A DNA stretch of 64,000 nt from Clostridium kluyveri DSM 555 (GCF_000016505.1 NC_009706.1:1922001-1986000); one strand, 5' to 3'. Numbered from the stretch's first letter, positions 24,601 through 31,823 are shown. Numbers and translations are program-made. The notes: generated from the sequence alone by a model not told the origin.

Positions 24601-25436
24601 CCATAATCTAATATCATAGCTTTAGTAATACTTTCAGCATTTGGATTTTTTACAGCATTTAAATTAGCATCTTTAAAAGCAGTTAAAAGCTTCTTTATAA
24701 TTTCATCAGTATTAAAAGCTTTGAGAAATGCATCTAAGAAGGATTTACCTGCTGTATTTCCAGTTTTATTTATATCATCTCCACCAGAGAAAGCATCTAA
24801 TACAGCTATTATTCCCCCTCCAAGTACACTTCCTATACTAGAACCCATTTCACTGGCAACTTTATTTATTTTAGGTCTACCATCACCACTCCACCAACTT
24901 GAAAGAGGTTCAGCTATAACCTTATCCCAAGCAAGCGTTATCTTTCCCCCAAAATCAGCATTTTTCCACTGGCTACTATCCATTAATTTACTTAACCTCT
25001 GCTGGCTTTTCTCAAGTCCACCACCTATAAAAGTACTTACATTTTCTCCAGCTTTTCTGAATAGTTTTCCAAGTTCAGTAACCTTTTTGTCATTTTTATC
25101 AAGCCATGTTGTAACTTTAGTTAGCCCTGGTTTTATTCCAGTCCATAATCCATTACCCCATTGAGTTAAAAATTTATTATCCAGAGTATCTTTAAGGGTA
25201 GACATTAATCCAAGTGCAGTTTTGGCTTGATTCTGCATCATTCCACCAAATCTTTGATTCATTCCCGTAAGCAATGCTTTTATAGCTTTATCTGATTCAA
25301 GCCCTTGCTTACCTATTTCACCTACTTGTTCAGCTGTCAACCCAAGCTGTTCCTGAAGTATTTTAGCAGCTGGAACTCCTGCCTCTGTTAATTGAAGAAT
25401 CTCATCCCCTTGGACTCTCCCTTTTGCTTTCATTTG
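21699..25436 (-). CDS. Tail tape measure protein, exon 2
   Basis: The 1,245-codon second exon begins CAA ATG AAA (QMKAKGR) at the intron border. The product spans the tail tube and sets its length. A glycine/alanine-rich hydrophobic region lies near the middle; then come five tandem units of about 38 residues with W--F--W--- and G-WIG-K motifs; then a lytic-transglycosylase-like domain with LVQAESGGNP, ATGLLQTLPSTF and YIKSRYGS, for local peptidoglycan cleavage during DNA entry. The C-terminal 30 residues recur in the head-region protein at 41643. Spliced, the full protein is 1,460 residues. Confidence 0.92.
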   Translation of the reverse strand, partial: QMKAKGRVQGDEILQLTEAGVPAAKILQEQLGLTAEQVGEIGKQGLESDKAIKALLTGMNQRFGGMMQNQAKTALGLMSTLKDTLDNKFLTQWGNGLWTGIKPGLTKVTTWLDKNDKKVTELGKLFRKAGENVSTFIGGGLEKSQQRLSKLMDSSQWKNADFGGKITLAWDKVIAEPLSSWWSGDGRPKINKVASEMGSSIGSVLGGGIIAVLDAFSGGDDINKTGNTAGKSFLDAFLKAFNTDEIIKKLLTAFKDANLNAVKNPNAESITKAMILDYGLYAAGGGAIIKGGAKAAKGAFKLGKWAVGKKGAKTASNAAEEMAGTAGSASKASSTSSKASKPFSEEINRLKSNVDKAREEAKFSGRNANTKKDAYNKARDTFKSTRNADNTSDLKKAASDFRKAVNESANAEKLRKINQDKLNKAIKEYNDFVKKSKDVKNVGKDVSEVTRMGSGLSKVGKVAKKVPLLGAGLTLAGAGIDIATASDKKKATVGAAGNIAGGIAGGVAGAKAGATLGGGIGGVIGSIIPGAGTAAGMAAGGAIGGTIGGVAGSIAGSIGGEKALDWIYDKTGPAVNYLKKGFGNAKKSVQTSWNNFGTWFGNKVGTPLKNGAINTINFTVGAFAMGKDAAARAWAPYGQWLSNNVFTPIKNKASESGKWVGDKVGEGKAWASNKWSDFSTWWGTNVSEPVKGYASSAGQWIGERFNDAKSTAHTAWTGFSGWWSENIGEPTKSVATTVGDWIGSKLSSGRKTVETTWSNFSTWFKEHIGGPAYALLEKVMTKGESVTGLHTKANGGIVNGPEVTLIGEAGTEAVIPLSSSRRNRGLSLWQQAGRMLGVRMFANGGIVGGGSTGTGKVAKATANISTSIALGDDSLTQFKKYGNKINDNLSSGILDNKKVSTNSVNRVTNESGSILNLFSRTGHVYGGAIMNDFAQGIRAATSDVTSAVKILTDKVIEEFKTGFEIHSPSAVMTRLSKFIPQGVIKGMTSIDIKSFIKSWIGDISSMAGGMSGNVSGWLASALAVTGTPMSWLPGLLRLVQAESGGNPLAYNSISVGGEHATGLLQTLPSTFREFMVKGLNNILNPVHNAAAAINYIKSRYGSVFNTPLFKGGSYVGYATGTDNAKKGLARINERGWEFVDFTGGEQVLTHNKSVGLMERAANSINRIKNAVSGLSLTGTENKDIPENLSYYTSQPQVAMAGTSYGDINIDVENNFSSDLDIDTIVIQATKKFATEFRKTLQNLKR

Positions 25437-25734
25437 CAATTTTGTTATCTATGAGACTTTTTATCCTCATAATCTGGAGGTTTCCCTCATTGGTTATCGG
25501 TATGTCATTTCATACCCAGTTCGGCGTACATTTTCAACCAATAAAAAGGACAACCTTTAATATTAGTTGTCGGGTACTCTTGGAAGGATTATATTTATTC
25601 ACCTTCTACGCTCTACACTACTTATAGCCTTTCGTAATCTATAAGCTTAGCACGGTATTACCATAGGTTTTATTAAAACCTTTAGGATTCACCGTTTTTA
25701 TCCGATTTATAACTCGGCCAAATAATATTATTAA
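25437..25734 (-). ncRNA. Group I self-splicing intron, no ORF
   Basis: The minus-strand RNA shows the expected pairings. P1: exon ACUCGGU with guide GCCGAGU (25712-25718), giving a U-G pair at the 5' splice site. P10: exon 2 CAAAU with AUUUG next to the guide (25719-25723). P7: GCGUA (25607-25611) with UACGC (25524-25528). The P-Q core reads AAUCCUAA and AAUACCGUGCUAAGC. Two extra hairpins lie between the P7 strands, as in subgroup IA. The 298-nt element ends in G. Removing it joins the two tape measure exons in frame. Confidence 0.9.
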
Positions 25735-26379
25735 ACCGAGTGCCAAAGTTATTTGATTTATTCCTTCGGCTCCAAGCCCCAGTCCAGATGCAGCATCTCC
25801 TATTGTAGATAAATCAGGCAGAATACTTTTAACATCCCACCCAAAGGCAAGCATTTTCTTACTTGCATCAGCTAATTGTGGAAATTCGAAAGGTGTTGCA
25901 TTCGCCATATTTTGAGCTTGAGTCAGGAATGAATTTGCCTGCTCTGCACTTTTAAGCATTGTAGTAAATGCTATCTGGGTTTGTTCAAAATCCCCAGATA
26001 GCTGCATGGGTTTTATTATTCCAGCCCATGTACCACCAACTCCTAAAAGTACACCTTGGAGTGATGTGGCTGCAGATATTACTTTATTTATTCCACTTCT
26101 CATTATACTCAATGAGCCAGATACCTTATCTTTAATCATTACAGTAGGAGAAGCTACAAGCCTATTTAACTTGTTTAAAGTTGAATTGATTTTTTCAATC
26201 CTGCTGGTAGCTCTATCGTTTATCTTTGCAGAAGGTGACACTGACATTTTATTTAATATATTTGCTCTTTTTTGTGTCTGTTCAAAATATCTGTCAAGAG
26301 CACTTATCTTCTTTTTACTTGATTCATCCCCCTGTACACCGATCACAATGTCCAAGTGATATATTTCTCTTTCAGCCAA
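25735..26379 (-). CDS. Tail tape measure protein, exon 1
   Basis: The 215-codon first exon encodes the N-terminus of the tape measure protein: an Arg/Lys-rich coiled region (TSRIEKINSTLNKLNRLV), then the conserved FEQTQIAFTTMLKSAEQAN, TPFEFPQLADASKKMLAFG and GINQITLALG, the usual start of the phage tail tape measure family. The frame continues into intron sequence and would stop 31 codons later without splicing. GGAGG precedes the ATG at 26379. Confidence 0.92.
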
Positions 26380-26451
26380 ACTCTCGCCTCCTTCCTGAAT
26401 GATTTATTTGATTATTTCAAAACACTATAATTTGGCACTCACCTCCTTATC

Positions 26452-26495
26452 CCATTATCTTCTAAAGGTTTGGTATTTATTTGTAGAATTATCAC
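26452..26495 (+). promoter_or_regulatory. Shared promoter-like leader, copy 2
   Basis: CCATTATCTTCTAAAGGTTT followed by TATTTATTTGTAGAATTATC. It differs from copy 1 at few positions and stands before the plus-strand gene at 26520. The adjoining CCTCCTTATCC is the reverse complement of a ribosome-binding site, shared with copy 3. Confidence 0.55.
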
Positions 26496-26519
26496 TTTAA
26501 AAGGTAGGTGATAATGGTG

Positions 26520-26744
26520 ATGAAAGTTAAACTTACTTGCCAATGTGGCGAAAGTTTTAATATTGATGCAAATAATTTTAAAGATAAAACTACAATAATC
26601 TGTCAAAATTGCGATTCCAAATTTCCTGAAGATAAATTTCAAGATTTCAAAGACTCAATAATAAAACTTAATGATATACATGAATCTCTTAATGAAATTA
26701 CAGACGGTTATCGTAAACCTCACTGGACTTTTGAATTTGAATGA
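26520..26744 (+). CDS. Counter-oriented small zinc-ribbon-like protein, 74 aa
   Basis: The product starts MKVKLTCQCGESF and has a second pair ICQNCDSKFP, giving a C-x-C / C-x2-C zinc-ribbon-like fold, then an acidic helix. The ATG at 26520 gives the best distance to AGGTGA; ATG 26514 is possible. It is convergent with the minus-strand gene that stops at 26745. It shares its leader with two other plus-strand genes. Function unknown. Confidence 0.65.
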   Translation: MKVKLTCQCGESFNIDANNFKDKTTIICQNCDSKFPEDKFQDFKDSIIKLNDIHESLNEITDGYRKPHWTFEFE

Positions 26745-27161
26745 TTATTTTTTATTCCAAGGATAAATATTTTCTAAAGCATCAACAGTTTCTGTCATAA
26801 TTTCTTTGGCTTGTTTGATTGAAAGATTATTTTCACTAAAAACAGAAAAAATCTTACGTGTTATTTTGTATTTCTCATTTTGATTTAATTCTTCCCGTAT
26901 AGGAGGTTGGTTCTCCTGTATGGGTTTTTCTCTGATTTCTTGATTTTCCATCATTCTCACCCCTTCCACTAGCTTATGGGGAAATAATTCATCCATACTT
27001 ATTATCATAGGTAATGCTTTATTCACAAGGAAACTTGCTGTATTCAAGATAGAAAATAATTCAGATTTTATATCTTGACTTTCTAATGGCTGTGCTTGTC
27101 CTTCAAGTGCAGCCACTCTTTTTTCTAATTCCTCATACTTTTGTTCTAATGCTTTGTCCAC
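26745..27161 (-). CDS. Hypothetical coiled-coil phage protein, 138 aa
   Basis: An N-terminal coiled coil (YEELEKRVAALEGQAQ) is followed by a hydrophobic helix, a Glu/Gln-rich linker and a C-terminal helical domain. A GTG at 27161 with AAGGAGGTGAG in front is preferred over the GTG at 27170. It precedes the tape measure in transcription. Function unknown. Confidence 0.6.
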   Translation of the reverse strand: MDKALEQKYEELEKRVAALEGQAQPLESQDIKSELFSILNTASFLVNKALPMIISMDELFPHKLVEGVRMMENQEIREKPIQENQPPIREELNQNEKYKITRKIFSVFSENNLSIKQAKEIMTETVDALENIYPWNKK

Positions 27162-27178
27162 TAGCCTCACCTCCTTAT

Positions 27179-27222
27179 CCCATTATTTGTTAAAGGTTAT
27201 AATATTTATTTGTAGAATTATC
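27179..27222 (+). promoter_or_regulatory. Shared promoter-like leader, copy 3
   Basis: CCCATTATTTGTTAAAGG followed by TATTTATTTGTAGAATTATC. The most divergent copy, but the TTTGTAGAATTATCA block is identical to the others. It precedes the plus-strand gene at 27245. Confidence 0.5.
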
Positions 27223-27244
27223 ATCTTTGGGAAGGTGATAATAT

Positions 27245-27445
27245 ATGGCAGAAAGCTTTGAAAAACAACTTATTTTTGATCTATCCAAGGAGTATGTTTT
27301 TAGAACCTTTGATTTCCAAAACAGTACTCCTGAGGATTTAATTAAAAGCTATCAAGATACCTCAGCAAAAATTGAAAAAGTTCTTAAAGAACAGGATTCT
27401 AAGAATGATGAATATCGTGGATTATTAAATAAAATCATTAAATAA
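27245..27445 (+). CDS. Counter-oriented small protein, 66 aa
   Basis: A soluble, charged, probably helical protein (MAESFEKQLIFDLSKEY at its start). GAAGGTGATA precedes the ATG. It ends two bases before the stop of the convergent gene at 27448. Third member of the group sharing the promoter-like leader; the three proteins are not similar to each other. Function unknown. Confidence 0.6.
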   Translation: MAESFEKQLIFDLSKEYVFRTFDFQNSTPEDLIKSYQDTSAKIEKVLKEQDSKNDEYRGLLNKIIK

Positions 27446-27447
27446 TA

Positions 27448-27627
27448 CTACACCACGCTATGCTGAATAGCTTTTAAGCAAAATTCTAAAATAGAAGTAG
27501 CTCTAATTACCACAGTTCCTTTTAAGTTATCTAATATTTTTAGAGCTACTTCCTTTTCCTGTTCATCAAGAAGCCCTGGTTTACCGAAATCATGTGTAAG
27601 TATTATTTGTAATTGTTCTTTAGTCAT
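27448..27627 (-). CDS. Small hypothetical protein, 59 aa
   Basis: The frame starts ATGACTAAAGAACAA at 27627 after GGAGGAATTTC and stops at 27448. The product begins MTKEQLQIILTHDFGKPG and is helical. The ribosome-binding site is strong and composition is protein-like. Probably a minor gene of the regulatory insert. Function unknown. Confidence 0.6.
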   Translation of the reverse strand: MTKEQLQIILTHDFGKPGLLDEQEKEVALKILDNLKGTVVIRATSILEFCLKAIQHSVV

Positions 27628-27654
27628 TGAAATTCCTCCTTAATCAAGACATTA

Positions 27655-27743
27655 TTAATAGCTCAATTTAAATTCTTTAATTTGAACCTGAATCAATTCA
27701 AGCTCTACCGAACTTAAATTTTGTAAATCTTTTTATTCATCAT
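27655..27743 (-). pseudogene. Tiny gene with a one-base frameshift
   Basis: AAGGAGGTGGC precedes ATGATGAATAAAAAG, but the frame stops after nine codons. Adding one A to the A5 run would open 29 codons (continuing LQNLSSVELELIQVQIKEF) to a TAA at 27655. This suggests a small gene broken by slippage, or a base error. Confidence 0.35.
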
Positions 27744-27764
27744 GCCACCTCCTTCCACCCCATA

Positions 27765-27796
27765 ACAAAAGCACCTGCCATTACAGCAAGTGCTTA
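27765..27796 (-). terminator. Hairpin terminator
   Basis: On the minus strand, AAGCACTTGC pairs with GCAGGTGCTT and is followed by TTGTTATG. It follows the coiled-coil gene at 27809. Confidence 0.75.
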
Positions 27797-27808
27797 TTTA
27801 TGTTCTAT

Positions 27809-28237
27809 TTATTTAGTTGCCTTTAAATATTCAATTTCAATGCAGTTATTGCCAGTGGCAATCTTAACTTTTTTAATATCTTCCTTTATTTCATCCTGAC
27901 CCTGTTTTAGTTCTTTAACGTCCTTCGAAATGTCTTTAACTGCTGATGAAATCAAGCTGTCCTTATCCTTTATAGAATTACTAATACCCTGAAATCCCCT
28001 TACATCTTGTTCCTTGTGTGCTGTCTGCACCTCTGCTATTATATCAATCTTCTTTTCAATACTTTCCAGTTTAATTGAGTTTTTTCTGACTTCGCCTTTA
28101 AGACTGCTAACTTCATTCGTAAGATTATTTTGACCCTCAGATAAATTATTTACTTTATCATTGACATCTTTAATATCCTTCTGCATTGACTTTAGTAATT
28201 CTAATATTTCCTTATCCAACAAATTCACCCTTTCCAC
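27809..28237 (-). CDS. Coiled-coil phage protein, 142 aa
   Basis: Almost the whole length is heptad-like (KSMQKDIKDVNDKVNNL, VKDISKDVKELKQGQDEI), with many Lys, Asp and Glu and one Cys. No membrane segment. AAGGGTG precedes the ATG. It is the last gene before a terminator in the regulatory insert. Similar coiled-coil proteins are common in Clostridium prophages; no biochemical role is assigned. Confidence 0.65.
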   Translation of the reverse strand: MERVNLLDKEILELLKSMQKDIKDVNDKVNNLSEGQNNLTNEVSSLKGEVRKNSIKLESIEKKIDIIAEVQTAHKEQDVRGFQGISNSIKDKDSLISSAVKDISKDVKELKQGQDEIKEDIKKVKIATGNNCIEIEYLKATK

Positions 28238-28326
28238 AGCTCACATATTTATTTTATTATATCATATCTTATTGCCTAAATTATACAGCTGTTTTTGTAT
28301 TTTGTCTTGACACTTCAATTACAATA

Positions 28327-28521
28327 TTAAAAAAAGTGTAGCATAATTTCTTTAACTTGCCTTGTTAAAGATATAAATTCACTTTCAGAAATACGTTTTT
28401 CTTTTATAGCTATTATTTCATCAGTCGTGAAGTTGTCCAAATAATTTTTAGAAAGTTCTTTGAGATTATATATAAGTTCTTGAGTGGTAGGTACTCTTCG
28501 TAAACTTTCCTCCATCATCAT
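28327..28521 (-). CDS. Small hypothetical protein, 64 aa
   Basis: A helical charged protein (TTDEIIAIKEKRISESEF). Its start overlaps the end of the BRO antirepressor gene by four bases (ATGA-type junction), so the two are translationally coupled. Function unknown. Confidence 0.6.
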   Translation of the reverse strand: MMMEESLRRVPTTQELIYNLKELSKNYLDNFTTDEIIAIKEKRISESEFISLTRQVKEIMLHFF

Positions 28522-29402
28522 ATAGCCACCTCTCTAAGTGGTTTGTAAACCACATGAAAGGTTTTGTTCTTGCTTGGTATGTCCACAGGATATCCATTTT
28601 CTTTAAGCCACTTGTTGACTTTATCAGATACAGATTCAGTATATTTGATCACAGTACCCTGCCATGAACCACTACTTTCCCATACAACCTCTTTCTCATG
28701 TTCTTCAATATCCAGCTTTTTAATTATCTGTCCTACTGCTCCAAATGCAGGATTGCCTGTTTTAGAATACATTCCAACCATTTTGGCTATCTGTTTGGTA
28801 TCATAGAACTTTTCCCTTGCTTCTATTTCTATGGGTATGTCCACTCCTGCTTTAGAGAATAATGTTTTAACTACCAGTAATTTAATAGTATTATCTACCC
28901 CGGCAACATCTAACAAAGGTGATACAAGTTCTACTGATTTATTTATGGTTTCTAGTTTTTCAGGTTGGTTGCTTTCTTTTAAAGCTTCTGTGCTAGCTTT
29001 ATCTGAAATGTAAGCCCCTGTTTGTCTTATTTCTGGCAATACTTCTCTTCTTATCCATTTTCTAAATTGTACTCCTATAGGTTTATCTGTATATTGTAAG
29101 AAACCATATAAACCATCTTCGTAGAATATAGCAAGACTTGAAGCATATTTATTAATCAATTCAGAGGTGGTTAAAGTATTCTTAACCAGTTCCTTAAAAT
29201 CTTTTAACTCATTATATTTTAAGATTTCATACTCAATACCAATTTCAAACTGCTCTGCTTCTATGCATTGGCTTATCGTAACTTTTGGCTCTACATATCC
29301 GAACATGGATACTATTTCATTTGCTATCCAGCAAGGCTTATCATTCCACACAAAAGTATGAATTTTGTCCCCATTAAACTCTTTTACTATTAAATTGTTC
29401 AT
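28518..29402 (-). CDS. BRO-family phage antirepressor
   Basis: A 294-residue protein. Residues 1-120 form a BRO-N domain (VKEFNGDKIHTFVWNDKPCW reduced to its FxWNDKPCWIANE core, later GFLQYTDKPIGVQFRKWI and RREVLPEIRQTGAY). The C-terminal half holds a DNA-binding-like domain with KMVGMYSKTGNPAF. Such proteins counter repressors or control early phage genes. It is read away from the divergent repressors at 29.5-30.7 kb and lies downstream of the cro-like gene. Confidence 0.88.
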   Translation of the reverse strand: MNNLIVKEFNGDKIHTFVWNDKPCWIANEIVSMFGYVEPKVTISQCIEAEQFEIGIEYEILKYNELKDFKELVKNTLTTSELINKYASSLAIFYEDGLYGFLQYTDKPIGVQFRKWIRREVLPEIRQTGAYISDKASTEALKESNQPEKLETINKSVELVSPLLDVAGVDNTIKLLVVKTLFSKAGVDIPIEIEAREKFYDTKQIAKMVGMYSKTGNPAFGAVGQIIKKLDIEEHEKEVVWESSGSWQGTVIKYTESVSDKVNKWLKENGYPVDIPSKNKTFHVVYKPLREVAI

Positions 29403-29482
29403 TTATTATAATCCTCCTTTGATTTTATTCCCAAAGTAGGCTATAATAAAGCTATCGAGGGCTTTATTAAGCTTACTTTAGG

Positions 29483-29518
29483 AACCCTTTTACTATTGCC
29501 GTAGTGAAAGGGTTTTTA
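29483..29518. terminator. Hairpin terminator
   Basis: AACCCTTT and AAAGGGTT arms with inner ACTA/TAGT pairing, T-rich on the plus side and A-rich on the other. It overlaps the stop of the cro-like gene. Confidence 0.55.
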
Positions 29519-29725
29519 GTTTTCTTCAATATCAACAACCTGCTCTACACTAACATTTAAACCTTTAGCTAACTTGCCTATCGTCACCGGATTAGGTGTT
29601 GTGTAACCTCTCTCAATTTTATTGATAGTACTTACAGCTACCCCAGATACCTTTGATAGTTCTCTGGTACTCATTTCCATTCGTGCTCTTGCTAAAATAA
29701 TTTTATTGACATTAATTTTTAACAT
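29516..29725 (-). CDS. Cro-like XRE repressor, 69 aa
   Basis: A compact helix-turn-helix protein with MSTRELSKVSGVAVSTINKI reduced to SGVAVSTINKIERG and a short dimer tail. It is divergent from the larger repressor at 29862, with operator dyads in between, the classical lysis-lysogeny switch layout. GGGAGGCGA precedes the ATG at 29725; upstream in-frame starts lack a site. Confidence 0.85.
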   Translation of the reverse strand: MLKINVNKIILARARMEMSTRELSKVSGVAVSTINKIERGYTTPNPVTIGKLAKGLNVSVEQVVDIEEN

Positions 29726-29741
29726 TAAATCGCCTCCCATC

Positions 29742-29758
29742 ACTAACAAATTGTTAGT
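29742..29758. promoter_or_regulatory. Operator dyad O1
   Basis: ACTAACAAATTGTTAGT is a 17-base palindrome, overlapping the start region of the cro-like gene. Confidence 0.7.
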
Positions 29759-29774
29759 ATATTTATATGGTAAC

Positions 29775-29789
29775 CTAACATTATGTTAG
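29775..29789. promoter_or_regulatory. Operator dyad O2
   Basis: CTAACATTATGTTAG, the same CTAACA/TGTTAG arms as O1, 33 bases away (about three helical turns). Confidence 0.7.
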
Positions 29790-29796
29790 TGTCAAT

Positions 29797-29832
29797 ACTA
29801 ATTTTTAGTTTTATATATACAATTTGTTAGTG
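29797..29832. promoter_or_regulatory. Operator dyad O3 and half-site
   Basis: ACTAATTTTTAGT (29797-29809) is a weaker dyad, and TTGTTAGTGT near 29824-29833 repeats one arm of O1. They lie toward the start of the repressor gene at 29862. Confidence 0.5.
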
Positions 29833-29861
29833 TTGATATATAATAGCCATGAGGTGATATT

Positions 29862-30668
29862 GTGAATATTGGAGAAAACATAAAAAGAATTAGAACTCAA
29901 AAAGGTCTAACTCAAAAAGAATTAGCTAAAAGTATACATGTCACTCCAACCACTATACAAAATTATGAAAATAATCGTAGAAAGCCAAGTGTTGATACAT
30001 TAGATAAAATAGCTAAAGTCCTTGGAGTAACTATTAATTCTTTTACGTTTAATTACAATTTTTGTTATGAATTATTGATGCGTTTAATTAAAGTACTCAA
30101 TACTGAAAATTATTTTGATCTTATAGAAAAAGAATCCGGTATCCCAAAATCAATATTAATACAAATAACATCTCAAAAGACGGATGATATAGATATAAAT
30201 ATAGATTCTCAAATAAAAATGCTGGAACTTCTATTTGTAACAAATAAGCCAGAATTTCAAAAATTTTATCTAGACACGCTCCTTTTTAATCAACTAGAAG
30301 TCGATAATAGAATACAAAATTTTATGATGGCTAAGCTTAATACAACAATGAAAATACAATCTGCTCATGAACTAATGCAAGAAAGCAAAAACTATGGTTC
30401 TAAAGTTTTTGAAAAATTCAAAGCATATTTAAATGCTTTTTTTCAAGATAGAAAAAAACTATTATCTTCAGAAGAAGTAGATATTATATATAATATCTCA
30501 ATTTCTATTCTTATTGCTATAGACCAAAATATAATATCATTTAAAAAAGGAAATATGCATTCTAGTGTAAATGCTGACAGTATTGAAATTTTATCACAAT
30601 TAGATAAAAATATATCTAATTTATTAGAGTATGAATTTGATAGAATCAATAATTATACCACTGATTAA
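29862..30668 (+). CDS. XRE-family phage repressor, 268 aa
   Basis: Residues 1-60 are an XRE helix-turn-helix (IRTQKGLTQKELAKSIHV, then TTIQNYENNRRKPS). The remaining 200 residues are a helical domain without the Ser-Lys peptidase motif of LexA-like repressors, so autocleavage is not indicated. GAGGTGATATT precedes the GTG at 29862. Divergent from the cro-like gene and followed by a terminator, it probably maintains lysogeny, or at least controls this insert. Confidence 0.87.
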   Translation: MNIGENIKRIRTQKGLTQKELAKSIHVTPTTIQNYENNRRKPSVDTLDKIAKVLGVTINSFTFNYNFCYELLMRLIKVLNTENYFDLIEKESGIPKSILIQITSQKTDDIDINIDSQIKMLELLFVTNKPEFQKFYLDTLLFNQLEVDNRIQNFMMAKLNTTMKIQSAHELMQESKNYGSKVFEKFKAYLNAFFQDRKKLLSSEEVDIIYNISISILIAIDQNIISFKKGNMHSSVNADSIEILSQLDKNISNLLEYEFDRINNYTTD

Positions 30669-30672
30669 AATA

Positions 30673-30703
30673 GCACCCGCCTTTAAAACGGGTGTGTTTT
30701 TCT
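30673..30703 (+). terminator. Terminator of the repressor gene
   Basis: CACCCG pairs with CGGGTG around a run of CTTTAAAA and is followed by TGTTTTTC. Confidence 0.8.
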
Positions 30704-30775
30704 ATGAAAAAGTTTAGTATAAAAATTAGAATTATGCTAATACTATAATTGATCTTAAGCAAAGGAGTAATTGAT

Positions 30776-30913
30776 ATGAATTCTATTATTCATAACTTAA
30801 AAACTATATTAGAAACATATAATTTACTAATTTCTGCATCAATATCAACAATTATTATTTATAGAATAGTTAGGAGACAAATAAAAAAAAATCCTTTAGT
30901 ATTTAACTGCTAG
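30776..30913 (+). CDS. Small membrane peptide, 45 aa
   Basis: AAAGGAGTAATTG precedes ATGAATTCTATT. The product has one hydrophobic segment (LLISASISTIIIYRI) and a basic tail RRQIKKNP. It is read from the plus strand between the repressor terminator and the Rha gene. Size and layout resemble hydrophobic toxins of type I systems or small phage exclusion peptides; no antisense RNA can be shown. Confidence 0.6.
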   Translation: MNSIIHNLKTILETYNLLISASISTIIIYRIVRRQIKKNPLVFNC

Positions 30914-30962
30914 AGGGTAGTTAATTAAAGATTAAATAAAAATAATTATTTCAATAAAATTT

Positions 30963-30989
30963 TTGCAATACGCTTCAAGCGTTGTGCAA
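30963..30989. terminator. Perfect two-arm dyad
   Basis: TTGCA-AT-ACGCT-TCA-AGCGT-TG-TGCAA. On the minus strand it is followed by AAAATTTT and lies just after the Rha stop, so it probably terminates Rha. Confidence 0.65.
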
Positions 30990-31004
30990 AACCCTAGAAC
31001 AAAA

Positions 31005-31718
31005 TTAAGCTATTAATCTTTGCATTGGTAAGTAAGCATATTTAACTATTTGCTCTGCTCTTTCTTTGCATATAGCATAAATATCATGGTATTCTGTACC
31101 ATTTTCCATTTCTTCCCTTACTGTATTTAATATCATATCTTCTATAAATGCTATAGTGTCTAATACCTTTCTAGTTGCATATTCTCTTTGTCCTTTTTTA
31201 ATACCTACTTGGGTGTTTACCAATCTTGAATAATTAGTAAATATTAAATCTGGATTCTTTTCATATGTTTTGCTACCTTGATTAATTGCATATTTTAGTA
31301 ATTCATCTAGAGAATCCGTCTCACTTCTTCTTACAAGCTTTCCATTCTTTCTTGTTTGGAGCCATTCACTGGATTGCTTTTCTTTAATAAAGGCTTCCAT
31401 TTTATTAAAAGCTTCAATATATTTTAATTTCCACTGCAAGGCTTTTTGTCCTGTAAATCCCATAACAAGCAAGCTAAATCCATCACGTGTCATAATATAT
31501 TCTGGGTATTTCTGATTATTTTGTTCGTGCAAATAACTACTTTTTATAAAATAATTCCTTATAGGGGTTTCCTCAATTTTGTGGAGACCCTTAATAATAT
31601 TTTCAATATCTCTTAATACCTGATCGTGCCTTTTATCAAAATTTTTAGCAATAATCCTACTGCTTACTAATGCTCTTTCTCTCTTTGTAAATAACCCTAA
31701 ATCTATTAATTCTTTCAT
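31005..31718 (-). CDS. Rha-family phage regulatory protein
   Basis: A 237-residue regulator. Residues 15-110 carry the Rha motif set (SSRIIAKNFDKRHDQVLRDI reduced to KRHDQVLRDIE, then YIMTRDGFSLLVMGFTGQKA and WKLKYIEAFNKME). The C-terminal half is helical and lysine-rich. Rha proteins are phage regulators that can interfere with growth in hosts lacking IHF. A structured leader precedes it. AGGAGGAAAA lies before the ATG. Confidence 0.88.
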   Translation of the reverse strand: MKELIDLGLFTKRERALVSSRIIAKNFDKRHDQVLRDIENIIKGLHKIEETPIRNYFIKSSYLHEQNNQKYPEYIMTRDGFSLLVMGFTGQKALQWKLKYIEAFNKMEAFIKEKQSSEWLQTRKNGKLVRRSETDSLDELLKYAINQGSKTYEKNPDLIFTNYSRLVNTQVGIKKGQREYATRKVLDTIAFIEDMILNTVREEMENGTEYHDIYAICKERAEQIVKYAYLPMQRLIA

Positions 31719-31745
31719 TAAATTTTCCTCCTAAAATTTATTTAT

Positions 31746-31788
31746 CTAGGAGCGACCGGAACATACCCGGTCATTCCTCTCTCCTAGG
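31746..31788 (-). promoter_or_regulatory. Structured 5' leader of rha
   Basis: CTAGGAG (31746) pairs with CTCCTAG (31781) and encloses a second hairpin GACCGG/CCGGTC. It lies 28 bases upstream of the rha start and includes sequence resembling a ribosome-binding site, so it could control translation or be an operator-like DNA element. Confidence 0.5.
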
Positions 31789-31823
31789 AGGTTCAGCATA
31801 TCTCACGACGTTCTTTGCCCCAA

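Noticed and set aside
25437..25734. Tape measure gene disrupted by a transposon or point frameshift
   Set aside because: The insert has no transposase or terminal inverted repeats, and its pairings fit a group I intron whose removal restores the frame.
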